From Hydnum rufescens UP504 (taxonomy: Eukaryota; Basidiomycota; Agaricomycetes; Cantharellales; Hydnaceae), in NCBI GenBank assembly GCA_014904985.1, contig MU129027.1, positions 129,533 to 193,532 on the forward strand: a DNA stretch of 64,000 bases. Direction: 5' to 3'. Made by a program: the position numbers and the translations under genes. The notes beneath the pieces are model-generated. The model saw nothing but the letters and a program-made list of their open reading frames with translations. It ran no database searches and was not told the DNA's origin. Positions 55,323 through 64,000 of the stretch are shown one piece after another. Numbering within the stretch: position 1 is the stretch's first letter; every line of letters starts with the position of its first letter.

Positions 55323-55453
55323 GAACCACACCCGCCTCAGCAGGTGTGGTTCTACATAAGGTAAGTAAGGTCTAACGGCACAAAAAGAGCAGCGAATGCT
55401 GCTCTTTTTGTGCTGCTTTTAATTTAAAACTAACACGTTATTTATTATTCTAG
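55323..55453 (+). other. Hairpin-intron module R2
   Basis: Outer hairpin GAACCACACC...GGTGTGGTTC (55,323-55,352), ATAAG|GTAAGT at 55,361, intron hairpin GCACAAAAAGAGCAGC/GCTGCTCTTTTTGTGC (55,378-55,413), AACTAACA near 55,430 and TTCTAG ending at 55,453. Length 93 nt. Confidence 0.85.
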
Positions 55454-55632
55454 GTTATCGCCTGAAGTACATACAGCAAGATGAAGACCCGCCGAACGAA
55501 CCCCCCCCCCCCCCGCAAATGACAACGCCCCCGCAAAATGAAAGCCACAAACGCACCCTGCCAAAAGAACAATCACCAAACAAAACCCAGGAATGAGGAT
55601 GCATGACACAGGACCATGGAACCCCCCAGACA

Positions 55633-55768
55633 AACCACACACCGCCGAAGCGGGTGTGTGGTAATCTTAAGATAAGTTTTTATTGCACCAAAGGAGCAGT
55701 GTACGCTGCTCCTTTCGTGTAGGTTTTTCTTTCTTTTTTACTAACATATTATTCATTTTTTATTATAG
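55633..55768 (+). other. Hairpin-intron module R3 (donor mutated)
   Basis: Outer hairpin CCACACACCGC/GCGGGTGTGTGG (55,635-55,661). The donor is TTAAG|ATAAGT, so GT is lost. The intron hairpin CAAAGGAGCAG/CTGCTCCTTTCG (55,686-55,718) has a compensated G/C pair. TACTAACA is near 55,739 and ATTATAG ends at 55,768. Confidence 0.8.
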
Positions 55769-55868
55769 TTTCTAGGTTAATGAGTCTGTGCCTGACAACC
55801 CCCAAACCCACCTGAGCCCCGTACGAAAACCCGATAGAGGAAGGCATGTGACTGCAGTATGAATGAGG

Positions 55869-56000
55869 ACCACACCGGCTTTGGCGGGTGTGGTACTACA
55901 AGGTAAGTAAAGCTACACCCCCAACGGCACAAAAAGAGCAGCAAATGCTGCTCTTTTTGCACCAGTTTTAATTTTCTAACTAATACATCTATCATTCTAG
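55869..56000 (+). other. Hairpin-intron module R4
   Basis: Outer hairpin ACCACACC...GGTGTGGT (55,869-55,894), ACAAG|GTAAGT at 55,903, intron hairpin (55,926-55,962), TCTAACTAA near 55,975 and TTCTAG ending at 56,000. Length 98 nt. Confidence 0.85.
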
Positions 56001-56110
56001 GCTCTCACTTTAAATGAAGACCCGTGAAAGGGAACTGCCCCCCCCCGAAACGATAACCCGCCAAAACCCACGATGATGACATGCCGAACAAAGACACGAA
56101 ACAACGCATG

Positions 56111-56253
56111 AACCACACATCCGCTACGGCGGGTGTGTGGTTCTATACAAGGTAAGTAACCTCGTGTACCCACAATGGCATAAAAAGAGCAGCAGATGCT
56201 GCTCTTTTTATGCTGGTTGTAATTTTTTACTAACACATTATTTATTATTCTAG
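56111..56253 (+). other. Hairpin-intron module R5
   Basis: Outer hairpin GAACCACACATCCGC/GCGGGTGTGTGGTTC (56,111-56,143), ACAAG|GTAAGT at 56,152, intron hairpin GCATAAAAAGAGCAGC/GCTGCTCTTTTTATGC (56,178-56,213; compensatory T-A for C-G pair), TACTAACA near 56,228 and TTCTAG ending at 56,253. Length 102 nt. Confidence 0.85.
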
Positions 56254-56554
56254 GTACTGCCTTACCACAAACACCAAAATGAAGACCCGCCAAAGGAACC
56301 CCCCCCAGGGAATGACAACGCCCCCGCCACACGGAAACCAACAATGTGACCCACCAAAACAAGTGCCAAATGAAACCTGCCGAACCCAAGGAGTGAAACC
56401 AGGCCAGACCACAACCCGCTACCGCAGGTGTGCCCACCCCAACAGACACTAGGGACCAGTCCAAACGACCAGCCCAACGGTGAACCACCAAGCCATGGCC
56501 CCCCTTCCCTTGAAATGGCCAGCGACGAGCCCGCCGAGTCCCGATGAAGAAGCG

Positions 56555-56945
56555 GAAGGCACCACACACCCATTAGGCCAGGTGTGTGGTGCTACTAGGT
56601 TGTTTTTTTTTTTTAAATTTCTACAGACAGTGCCACACCCGCTTGAGCGGTGTGGTGCGACTTAGTTTTTTTTAAAGTTTTCTACAGATGGTACCACACA
56701 CCCCACCCAAGTGGGTGTGTGCTACTAAGTAGTTTTTTTATTTTTTATTTTTATTTTATTTTTAAGGACAGTACCACACACCCACCCATGTGGTGTGTGG
56801 TGCTACTAAGTAGTTTTGTTATTTTTTATTTTTAAGGACAGTACCACACACCCACCCATGCAGGTGTGTGGTGCTACTAAGTAGTTTTTTTATTTTTATT
56901 TCTACGGATGGTACCACACCCACCCCCAAGCAGGTGTGGTAATTT
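56555..56945 (+). repeat. Tandem short hairpin units, about 70 bp each
   Basis: Five to six copies of a CCACACACCCACC...GGTGTGTGGTGCTACTAAG hairpin, each followed by a T-rich run and TCTACAG or AAGGACAG. They look like modules that lost the inner hairpin. The unit at 56,600 retains a T-rich tract plus CTACAG acceptor-like end. Confidence 0.8.
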
Positions 56946-57346
56946 TTTTACGAAATATTGAATTTTTAAATAAATAAATAAATAAATAGTCCCTAATTGG
57001 GCGAGTGGCTTCAACATGCATAATGGGTAACCAGAAAAGACCATAGGCAGGCCTCAAATATATGTATAATAATATAATAAAATAAATATTATAATGGAAC
57101 ACTATTATCACTGATAAGTCATATGGCCTGCTTGTCCTGCAAGTCTGAGATTCTCTAAGTCCCAGTTTCAGCCAATTTTCGGCCAACTTTTCCGGCCAAT
57201 TTTTTCGGCCATTTTGGCCATTCTGGCTAGAAGGTGGCAGGCATAAAATGCCATTTTCGGCCAGAATAGTGATGGGAACCTACTTAGGTACCATTATTGC
57301 CCAAAAGTGGTACCAACTAGGTAGGCTTAGATGACTGACCAAGGTG

Positions 57347-57354
57347 TCCAGGAC
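57347..57354. repeat. Target-site duplication, right copy (TCCAGGAC)
   Basis: Identical to 52,630-52,637 and followed directly by the continuing chromovirus frame. Confidence 0.88.
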
Positions 57355-58600
57355 GTGTTCTCCAAAGCTCCTTTGACCAACCTCCCCACCCAAGCCATGG
57401 GACCACCACATTGAGTTCCAAGAAGGAACTCAGCTACCTTCCTCCTGCCAAACTGTTCCCGCTGTCCCCCAGGTGAAACAGAAAGAACTTTGACCAACTT
57501 CCTGAAGGAGAATCTTCGCTTCAGTCGAATCCGTCCGTCAAAGTCTCAATGGCGCTCACAGTGTTCTTTGTGAAGAAAAAGGATGCAGGTTCCACCCTAG
57601 GTCAGGACTACCGAAACCTCAACGACATCACGGTTAAGAACGCATACCCCTTACCCCTGATGCCTCCTGATGTCATCAACCTCAACTCCCCGTGAGGGCC
57701 AAAGTGTTCAGGAAACTTGACCTCCCGGTGGGGGGATTCCAGAACATCCAGATGGCAGATAGGAGACGAATGGAAAGGAGGAGCATTCCGGATGAACCTG
57801 AGGACTGTTCAAAACCATTGGTAATTTCTTCCAGACTTTGCAACTCCCCCCGGAGCGTTCAAGAACATGATCAAACTGAAGCGTGCCTCAGGGAATGATT
57901 CGACAATGGAGTTAATGCAGTTGTGTACCTGTGACATCTTATGGCTTTGCCAAGACTTGAGAAGAGTATGTCTGAGGAGTCCCTGAGGCCAGCCCTACAG
58001 ACCTCCAGGAAAACAAACTCCTTCCTGAAACCAGGAGAAAAGTGTGAGTTCTTCTGAGATCGGATCCGAAATACCTGGGGATGATATTCACCGCCGGACC
58101 ATGTGGAGATGGACCCTGTCAAAGTCAGAGGCGTAATGGACTGGCTGGAGCCCCAAAAACCTGAAAGAAACAACGTCATTGCTTAGGGTTCATTAACTTC
58201 TACTGACGATTCAATTCAGGATTTCGCCAAAGTTCCAGACCTCTAAAAAATGACGCTCACCTGGGAAAGACACACCCTTCAGTGGACCAATGCAGAAACG
58301 TAACGCGTTCCTCAAACTGAAGCCCTCATCAACCCTCCGCCTGGATCCCTGGTGTTTCCCTCTGAGTACTGGATGCTTCTGAGTGGAAGCAGACGCCTGC
58401 CCGGGTATGCAATGGGACTGTACTCTCCCAACTCCCAAGATGACGGGAAGTGGCCACACTGTGGCCCTTCCTTGTAAAAAGCTATGCCGAGGCCGGAGAG
58501 AAACAACGACATCCTACAACAAGGGACTCTTAGCCATCATCCAGGCCCTTAGAAGCTTGGAGACAGCTACTCGAAGGTTCCCCCTCCAGCTTGGTTGAGA
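57355..58600 (+). pseudogene. Chromovirus reverse transcriptase / RNase H remnant
   Basis: Resumes after the insertion with DVFSKAPLTNLP. Later blocks in changing frames are [14 protein letters not shown] near 57,510, [12 protein letters not shown] and [17 protein letters not shown] (57,560-57,660), HVEMDPVKVRGVMDWLEPQ (58,100-58,150) and FINFY near 58,190. At least six frameshifts or stops separate them. The YxDD catalytic box is not readable, so this copy is dead. Confidence 0.75.
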
Positions 58601-59639
58601 TTCTTGATGGACCACCCAGAACCGTCCCAGTAAAGCTTCTGGTCTGCCCAGAAGTTGAACCAGAGGCAAGCCCAGTGGAGCATATTCCTCTCTCAGTTCA
58701 ACCTTCACCCTCCACAACACCGTTCCGGACACAACCGGGAAGCCTGACGCCTCCTCACGGCGGTCAGACCATCCCCCAGCATGGGGAACCTGACATTCCA
58801 ATGTGGGCTCCCTGAAACCGGCTGGCCTTCCCAGACACCGGGCCAGCCGACCTCCCCGGAGGTCGTCACAAGTCGAAGGGGCCAGCTGGAGCCTGATGGC
58901 ACGGATTAAAAGGCAACGGAGATTGATGATAAAGTGGTCCAGATCGTTAGGAGCTTGAATGGGATGGACTGAAGACACACCCTCAAGGATTGAGAACTCC
59001 ATGGCTCCCACGGTTCCTACTGAGGCTGGCCGTATATGGTCCTGTGGACCCCAAAAACTCCCGTCCATGACCTTGTGCAGCCGAGCACCATGATACTCCC
59101 AACCACGGGGTCACCCAACGGACAGTGGAAGAGTATGAGCTGGTGGTCCTGCCAACTAACTGGTGGCCGGGGATGTCTCGATACATTTGCCGACCTATGT
59201 CTGCTGCCTGTGACACTTGGCAACCGGGACGAAAACCTTCCCCTCCAAGCCGTCGCGGACACTCCACCCCCAAACCCTGTGCCGGAACCATTGATGGGCA
59301 GGTTCATATCCGTGGAATGATCATGGATCCCGGAATCACATGGGTTTTTGGATTTTTGGACCAGCATGATGATTTGTCCATTGATCAACTTTCCAAAACA
59401 AAATCCTGCAAATGCCCACGACCACCACCAGTTGATTCCGCGCGGGGTCGCCTGTCTGTTCGCGAGGCCAAACGTGTGAGACATCTACGGCTTGCCGGAA
59501 ACCATTATCAGCGACTGAGGCAGCCACCATCCACTTCCAAGTTCATGAAGGAGCTGAACTCCCCGTCCTTGGTGTTAAGGCGAATTTCTTGACAGGCATT
59601 CACGCCGCCAGACGGATGGACAGATGGAGCCGTGTCAAC

Positions 59640-60420
59640 CAAGGAAATTGAGCAATAACCTCGCGGATCTTGTTAACCACCCAGCAGAATGACTGCCAGA
59701 ATGGCTCCCTAATTTGGGATTCCGCATATAACAACAGCGGGTGCACTTCCTCTACACCGACCAGACCCTGTTCCGGCTGGACCTCAGACAGGAGCCCTCG
59801 GCCTTGGGCACTGAACCAGTCCCATGCAGGGACAATTGAAGCCACCTCCCGGACTTCATCACTTGGATGCGGAAGGAATATGGACGCAGGCCCGAGGCTG
59901 CCTTACCGGAGGGCTGCAGAAGACATGGCATGGCTTCTAATGATGCCACCTGCATGGACGCCTCCTGAGCAATAGCACAATTTGGTGACCCAAGTTTGGC
60001 TAGATGCACATGGACATCCCCACAACCCAACTGCCCACCAAAAACAAAAACTCTCCAACAAATGGCTTGGACCCTATAAGGTTGATAAAGTCAACTCCCG
60101 CTCTGCATCCCTGTCTAACTCCTGCCTCCCATTGCGTATCCACCAGTGTTTCCATGTGTCTAAACTCCGCCCCTTCCGACCCGGACGCCGATTGACAGAG
60201 TGGCACAGCTCACCCCCCACCAAACCCCAATCCTTAAAAGGAGGTGAAGAGGAGTATGAAGTCAAGCAAATTGAGAATTCCAGGTATTTCTGCCGGAAAC
60301 TCCCAGTAACCTAGTGAAAGTGGAAAAAGGGTACCTGGCTTCTGACAATGAGTGGGTCCCCAAAAGCAACCTGGAAAACGCCCGGAGGGCTGTTCAGGAT
60401 CCCACCCCCAGACTCATGCA
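59640..60420 (+). pseudogene. Chromovirus integrase C-terminal region and chromodomain remnant
   Basis: AYNNSGCTSSTPTRP near 59,727 corresponds to the integrase AYNNS block. VWLDAHGHP, KLSNKWLGPYKVDKV and RIHQCFHVSKLRPF (60,000-60,175) form the GPY/F region. After 60,250, EEYEVKQIENSRYF and, in another frame, VKVEKGYLASDNEWVPKSNL give a chromodomain, which in related elements steers integration to histone-marked chromatin. Confidence 0.78.
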
Positions 60421-63069
60421 GAGGCCCCGAGATGCATTAATGCCGTGGAGTTCGCAATCCCATACCATTCAGGACCAACCCAGTTCCTCACCGGAATCTC
60501 CCGATGGACCTCCCCGGACTGGTTTGAGGGCTTGACAACGATTCAAGGAACAACGTATTTAACAATGAGGAACAAAAAAAAAAGGAGGAAACAGGAAAAA
60601 GGAGGGTGGAGGACGAGAACAACAACTCGGAACCACTCTCGCCCTCGGCTCCTCATATCATGTGTCTTATCGTCCATGTCAATCGTCCTCATCAATCAAT
60701 CATCACCGTTCCCACCCCTCGCTGATCCGTTATGGTTGATGGGCCTCCTCCAAGTACATTGACCCTGATCCCCGCTCCGGACGACAGACCCCCACTGGAG
60801 GCCAGCTCGACCGTTCCGAGACCTGATCCCCCATCCACTCCCCGGACCTGGGACTGAGGACAAGAAACCACCTGGCAAGGAACCAGGTGCTGAGGCGTGG
60901 CTGGGAGAGAGTCTTGCCATCTCCCCGCACCGCGACAACGCATCTCCTCCGCCAGCCCAGGCCTGCTCTCCAACGCCTCCGGCCACCCGTTTGTGCGCAA
61001 GCCAGCACCTTTGCTCCCGGGCGGCTACCACCCAGTCGGAGCTGGAAGCGTCTGCTGCAGGAGCACCAGGCTGAATCATCGTCAATTGGGGACCTAATTA
61101 GGTACCATTTTCGGGCAGAAATGGTACCTAATAGGGTCCCCCAGCCGGGTAATGGCCGAAATTCGGCCCAAAATATGGCCATTCCGATTCATTTCAGCCA
61201 ATCATGGCTGTGCTGAGATATTTATTTATTTATTATTATTATTTGCTACTATAATTATAGTACATATTATGCCATATATACTATTATCCCCCCCCTGGGG
61301 TCTGCACCCACAGGGGGGCCCCATGGGTTTCCTGCTGGTCATGCACGCTGCATATCGCCACCCCGACACCGCTGCAGCGGGTGGGGTTCTTGCCCGCAGT
61401 TTGGGCCTGGTTCCCATTTGGCGGGCTCCTCAAGGGAGGCCAGGTTTTCGTTCGCAGGGCCTCCATTCCGCGTTTTCGTTCCCCAGCATGTCATTTGGTG
61501 GGGTTCAGAGGGGGGTTCGTGCCGGATTCGGTCAAGGATCTAATAGAAATAAGGAATTCAAAGTTAGTACAACCATTAATGCAACCAAAAAGAGCAGCTA
61601 TGCTGGCTCTTTTTGCGCCACCCAAGACTAAGAAATAAAAAAAACATAACTACCTTGTAGCCCGTGCATGCTGGCTCCGTCCCCATTTCTGGCTTGTATG
61701 CACGGGGCCGGTTCATACCCCGGGTCCCCCCATCATTTGGGGGTCAATAGGTGGGGTTAGGCGGGGGGTTCTTTATCGGTATTCGTTTGTGAGGCAGTTT
61801 GAAAACCTACAAAATATTAAATTTTTAAATTAGTTACGGGAAATAAGGGCCACCGCAAAAAGAGGCAGCTTTCCGCTGCTCTTTTTGCATGGCTTGTAGT
61901 AGTGAGGGGGGGCCGGGGACTTACCTTATATGAACCAAACAACCCGCCATGGCGGTGTGTGATTCGGGCCCTTATTTGGCGCGGCACATTGTCGCGTTGT
62001 TGGCGCGGTTGCCGTGTCATGTTGGCGTGTCGTGTTGCTGTGTACCGCCATGTTGTTCGTCAAGTTTCGCCAGGTTATTGTCCATGGCAATTGGGCGGCC
62101 AATCTAGAAAAAGCATGTCAGTAAAAAAAAATTCTAAAGCAGCCGCAAAAAGAGCAGCTTATCGCTGCTCTTTTTGCACCACAAGCCATAAAGAATAAAA
62201 AATAAAAAAACATGAACCTTACCTTGTAGTACCCCACACTGCTGCTGCAGGTGTTGGGGTACTGGGCCCCATAACTCCAGCTCATGGTGTGGCAGTTCGT
62301 ACAGGGCCCGTTGTTCAGGGTCGATGGTGGGGTTACAGGGGTTCTCCGCATGGGTATGTCGTTCGTCAGAAATATGATAGAATATATAAGATTGTCTTTA
62401 GATTAAGAGTTAAAGAGCCATGCAAAAAGAGAGCTTTTGCTGCTCTTTTTGGTGCTGTAGTTTACTGGGACTCCATTATAGTAGTACCACAGCACCCACT
62501 GTGGCGGGTGTGTGGTTCCGGGGGCCTCATTTGGCGGGCGGTCGCGTCCCTTGTTTGGCGTGTTGGCGCATAGGTAACGTTGCCATGTGTTGCATTACTG
62601 TATTCGCGTCTTCGTTTGGCGCATTGCCATTTGGCACGTTGCCATAGTCAACACTTGTCATGTTTGCATTCTGTATCATGTTGCCGATGTCGTGTTGCTG
62701 TGTGCTTTCCAATATGTCGGCCATGGATGTTTGGGCTCTCGTCATGCCCGTTGGACGAGGCCTCAATCTAAATAAAAAAGAGCATTATTAAAATGTTCCA
62801 AAAGCAACCGCAAAAAGAGCAAGCTTTCCGCTGCTCTTTTTGTGCTGGTGTATCTACTAGAAACAAACCACTCACTTGTGAACCCACCACCCACCAGCAG
62901 TGGGTGCGTGGTTGGCGGTGCCTTTTTGGGGCCGGTTGCTTTGTTGTGGTTGCGGAGATAGGAAGCAAGATGCAAGATTCAACACCAGCAATTGCCAAAT
63001 ACTCAAGAAGCGCCCAAGCGCCCTGCCCTGGGAGCACAGTACCACCAAAGGGCACCAAAGCATGTATAT

Positions 63070-63600
63070 TAAATAATACTATAAATACAAATTTGTACAT
63101 GAAAAACCCTGGAAGAAGAACGAATGGTAATGAGTCAGAGCTCAATAAGGCATGAGATAAGCAAATACAGATGGGTTGGGCCCCACTTCCTAAACGCATC
63201 AGAATTGCCCCAAATTTAAATATAGTAGTGTTATATATACACTCTATATGGGCCCCAAGTGAATTATCTCAGACGATCCTCCACCCTTCGATTTTCAATT
63301 TTCACGAAACCTTCCAACGCTTCCCCTATTTAGGGAGGATTGTAGGCGTGAAAAATTGAAAAATGTGAGGACTTGTCCGAATAATCAATCCACCATGTAG
63401 AGTGTATTATATAACAACAAAACACTACTGATATTTTAAATTTGGGCCAATTCTGATGCATGAGAAGTGCCAATCCACTCCCTGCAATTTGCCGTCTCAG
63501 TGCCCTTATTGGGCTCTGGCTCAATTATCATATGCCTTCTTCAGGTTTTCCTGGTTACAAATATTTATATATTAGTAATTTATTTTAAATATACAGCTTG
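63070..63600. repeat. Central palindrome of second element copy
   Basis: The dyad is centred near CCCTATTTAGGGA at about 63,329. The arms match those at 54,080-54,775 but carry more mismatches between left and right than in the first copy. Confidence 0.85.
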
Positions 63601-63739
63601 GTACTATTTGTGGCATGTGCTTGGCATGCCAGCACTTGGCCGCTTCCTTGAGTATCAGCATTGGCCGGCATTGAATTCACCAACTTACACAGGCCACGAC
63701 CCAGCAACCGAAATGCTATCACACGACCACGACACAACC

Positions 63740-63845
63740 AGCAACAGCAACAGGCAGCAGCAGCACAGCAAAACAGCGACAGCAACAGCAGCAGCAAACA
63801 GCAGCAAGCAACAGCAGCACAGCACCAGCCAGCAGCACCAACAGC
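63740..63845. repeat. CAG-rich tract of second element copy
   Basis: Interrupted CAG/CAA triplets at the same relative place as 54,805-54,942, ahead of the first plus-strand outer hairpin (63,930-63,958) and a GTAATC donor-like site. Confidence 0.85.
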
Positions 63846-64000
63846 GCATGACCATGACTGCAAATGACTCTGACATGCCATCGACCACAACCGCATGACG
63901 CACAACCGCATGACCAGCGACCACCAGACCCACACACCCCGCTGATGCGGGGTGTGTCATAAGGTAATCCTTTTGTCTCCAGTAAATTACAATAGCGCAA

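Larger units (their letters stand above)
52638..57346. mobile_element. 4.7-kb TIR element made of hairpin-intron modules (non-autonomous)
   Basis: Inserted in the chromovirus pol gene. The left end reads AGGCTGGTCAGTCACATAGG; the right end in reverse complement reads CACCTTGGTCAGTCATCTAA. Similarity continues inward through paired TAGGTACC / TGGTACCTAAG boxes and GGCCGAAA blocks for about 80-100 bp. The 8-bp target duplication fits hAT or KDZ/Zisupton superfamilies. No transposase or other recognisable protein is encoded. The interior has three modules on the minus strand (53,148-54,042), a ~690-bp palindrome centred at 54,428, five modules on the plus strand (54,962-56,253), and a cluster of shorter hairpins (56,400-56,945). 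CpG is normal, so this copy looks young. Confidence 0.85.
50631..61067 (+). mobile_element. Ty3/gypsy chromovirus (Tf1/sushi type), decayed and interrupted
   Basis: An LTR retrotransposon read as gag (50,631-51,963), protease (51,979-52,377), then EEFRDFQ at 52,615 interrupted by the 4.7-kb element. It resumes at 57,355 (DVFSKAPLTNLP), followed by reverse transcriptase ([17 protein letters not shown] near 57,610), the PVKVRGVMDW region near 58,120, integrase remnants (AYNNS near 59,730), VWLDAHGHP and KWLGPYKV near 60,000-60,080, and a C-terminal chromodomain (EEYEVKQIENSRYF, NEWVPKSNLENAR, 60,250-60,400). Many frameshifts and stops show it is inactive. The chromodomain marks the chromovirus lineage. 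Sequence from 60,540 to 61,067 is probably its untranslated tail. Confidence 0.85.
61068..64000. mobile_element. Second copy of the hairpin-intron element, cut by window end
   Basis: The left end reads AGGCTGAATCATCGTCAATT, then GGGGACCTAATTAGGTACC and its partner TGGTACCTAATAGGG, as in the first copy. Inside are the CCCCCCC...GGGGGG hairpin (61,288), intron hairpins near 61,585-61,618, 61,855-61,890, 62,143-62,178, 62,420-62,450 and 62,808-62,846, and outer CCACAC hairpins near 61,940, 62,230, 62,487, 62,885 and 63,930. Donors (AAG|GTAAGG near 62,224) and TACTAAC/TACTGAC boxes lie on the minus strand. The central palindrome is at 63,070-63,600 and a CAG tract at 63,740. Many one-base indels against copy one suggest decay or poor sequence quality. 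Confidence 0.83.

Noticed and set aside
53187..55720. The inner hairpins as bacterial-type rho-independent terminators
   Set aside because: The stem plus T-run resembles one, but the genome is eukaryotic, the T-run is part of the stem, and each hairpin lies between splice-like signals.
52638..57346. A CRISPR-like array of hairpin repeats with spacers
   Set aside because: Spacing is irregular, orientation flips at the centre, the repeats diverge, and the host is a fungus.
52638..57346. A Helitron or SINE
   Set aside because: Terminal inverted repeats and an 8-bp target duplication exclude a Helitron (no duplication). Length and lack of a polymerase III promoter or A-tail exclude a SINE.
1..64000. 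tRNA or rRNA genes
   Set aside because: I looked for tRNA A/B-box and cloverleaf patterns and rRNA cores while reading and found none I could support. A tRNAscan-SE and Infernal run would be decisive.

Overview
This window is eukaryotic nuclear DNA, almost certainly from a filamentous basidiomycete (Agaricomycetes). The evidence is genes split by 45-70 nt GT-AG introns, fungal-type housekeeping genes, a tandemly expanded microsomal P450 family, a C2/NACHT/WD40 NOD-like receptor, and basidiomycete-type transposons. The genus cannot be fixed from sequence alone. A 399-base N gap at 47,846-48,244 shows a draft assembly.

1-35 kb is gene-bearing and CpG-normal. It holds: 3' part of exocyst SEC10 (1-2309, +); an AUH-type enoyl-CoA hydratase (2537-3551, -); a secreted basidiomycete protein (7171-8072, -); proteasome alpha subunit PSMA3/PRE10 (9686-10737, -), divergent over 98 bp from pre-rRNA processing factor RIX1 (10836-13748, +); mitochondrial amidotransferase subunit GatB (14159-16283, +); a P450 (16735-19098, -). 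A segmental duplication then repeats the GatB 5' part as a pseudogene (20.1-21.1 kb) and the P450 (21662-24012, -). An FKBP, cofilin and mitochondrial ribosomal protein uL29m/MRPL4 follow, then a third P450 copy (31802-34141, -).

35.2-40.5 kb is a damaged NLR gene with about 15 near-identical 129-bp WD40 units. At about 38.0 kb CpG dinucleotides almost vanish, in the middle of this gene. The in-frame stops in the WD40 exon, and those in the integrase-like transposase pseudogene at 44.4-46.3 kb, are TGA codons where Arg (CGA) is expected. This is the signature of methyl-CpG deamination.

41.7-64 kb is a transposon nest. A decayed Ty3/gypsy chromovirus (LTR about 49,992-50,600; gag, protease, RT, integrase and chromodomain remnants to about 60.5 kb) is split by a 4,709-bp element (52,638-57,346) with terminal inverted repeats and a perfect 8-bp target duplication. 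A second copy (from 61,068) runs off the window and an old CpG-depleted fragment lies at 41.75-43.04 kb. No transposase is recognisable in it.

The most unusual finding is the interior of this element. It is an array of repeated intron-like modules that point outward from a central ~690-bp palindrome. Each module has a GC-rich hairpin (CCACACACCCGC/GCGGGTGTGTGG) immediately before a GTAAGT-type 5' splice site, a second hairpin (GCAAAAAGAGCAGC/GCTGCTCTTTTTGC) inside the intron, a TACTAAC branch-point motif and a TAG 3' splice site. Stem substitutions between modules are compensatory, so both structure and splice signals look conserved. I know of no described element family with this architecture.
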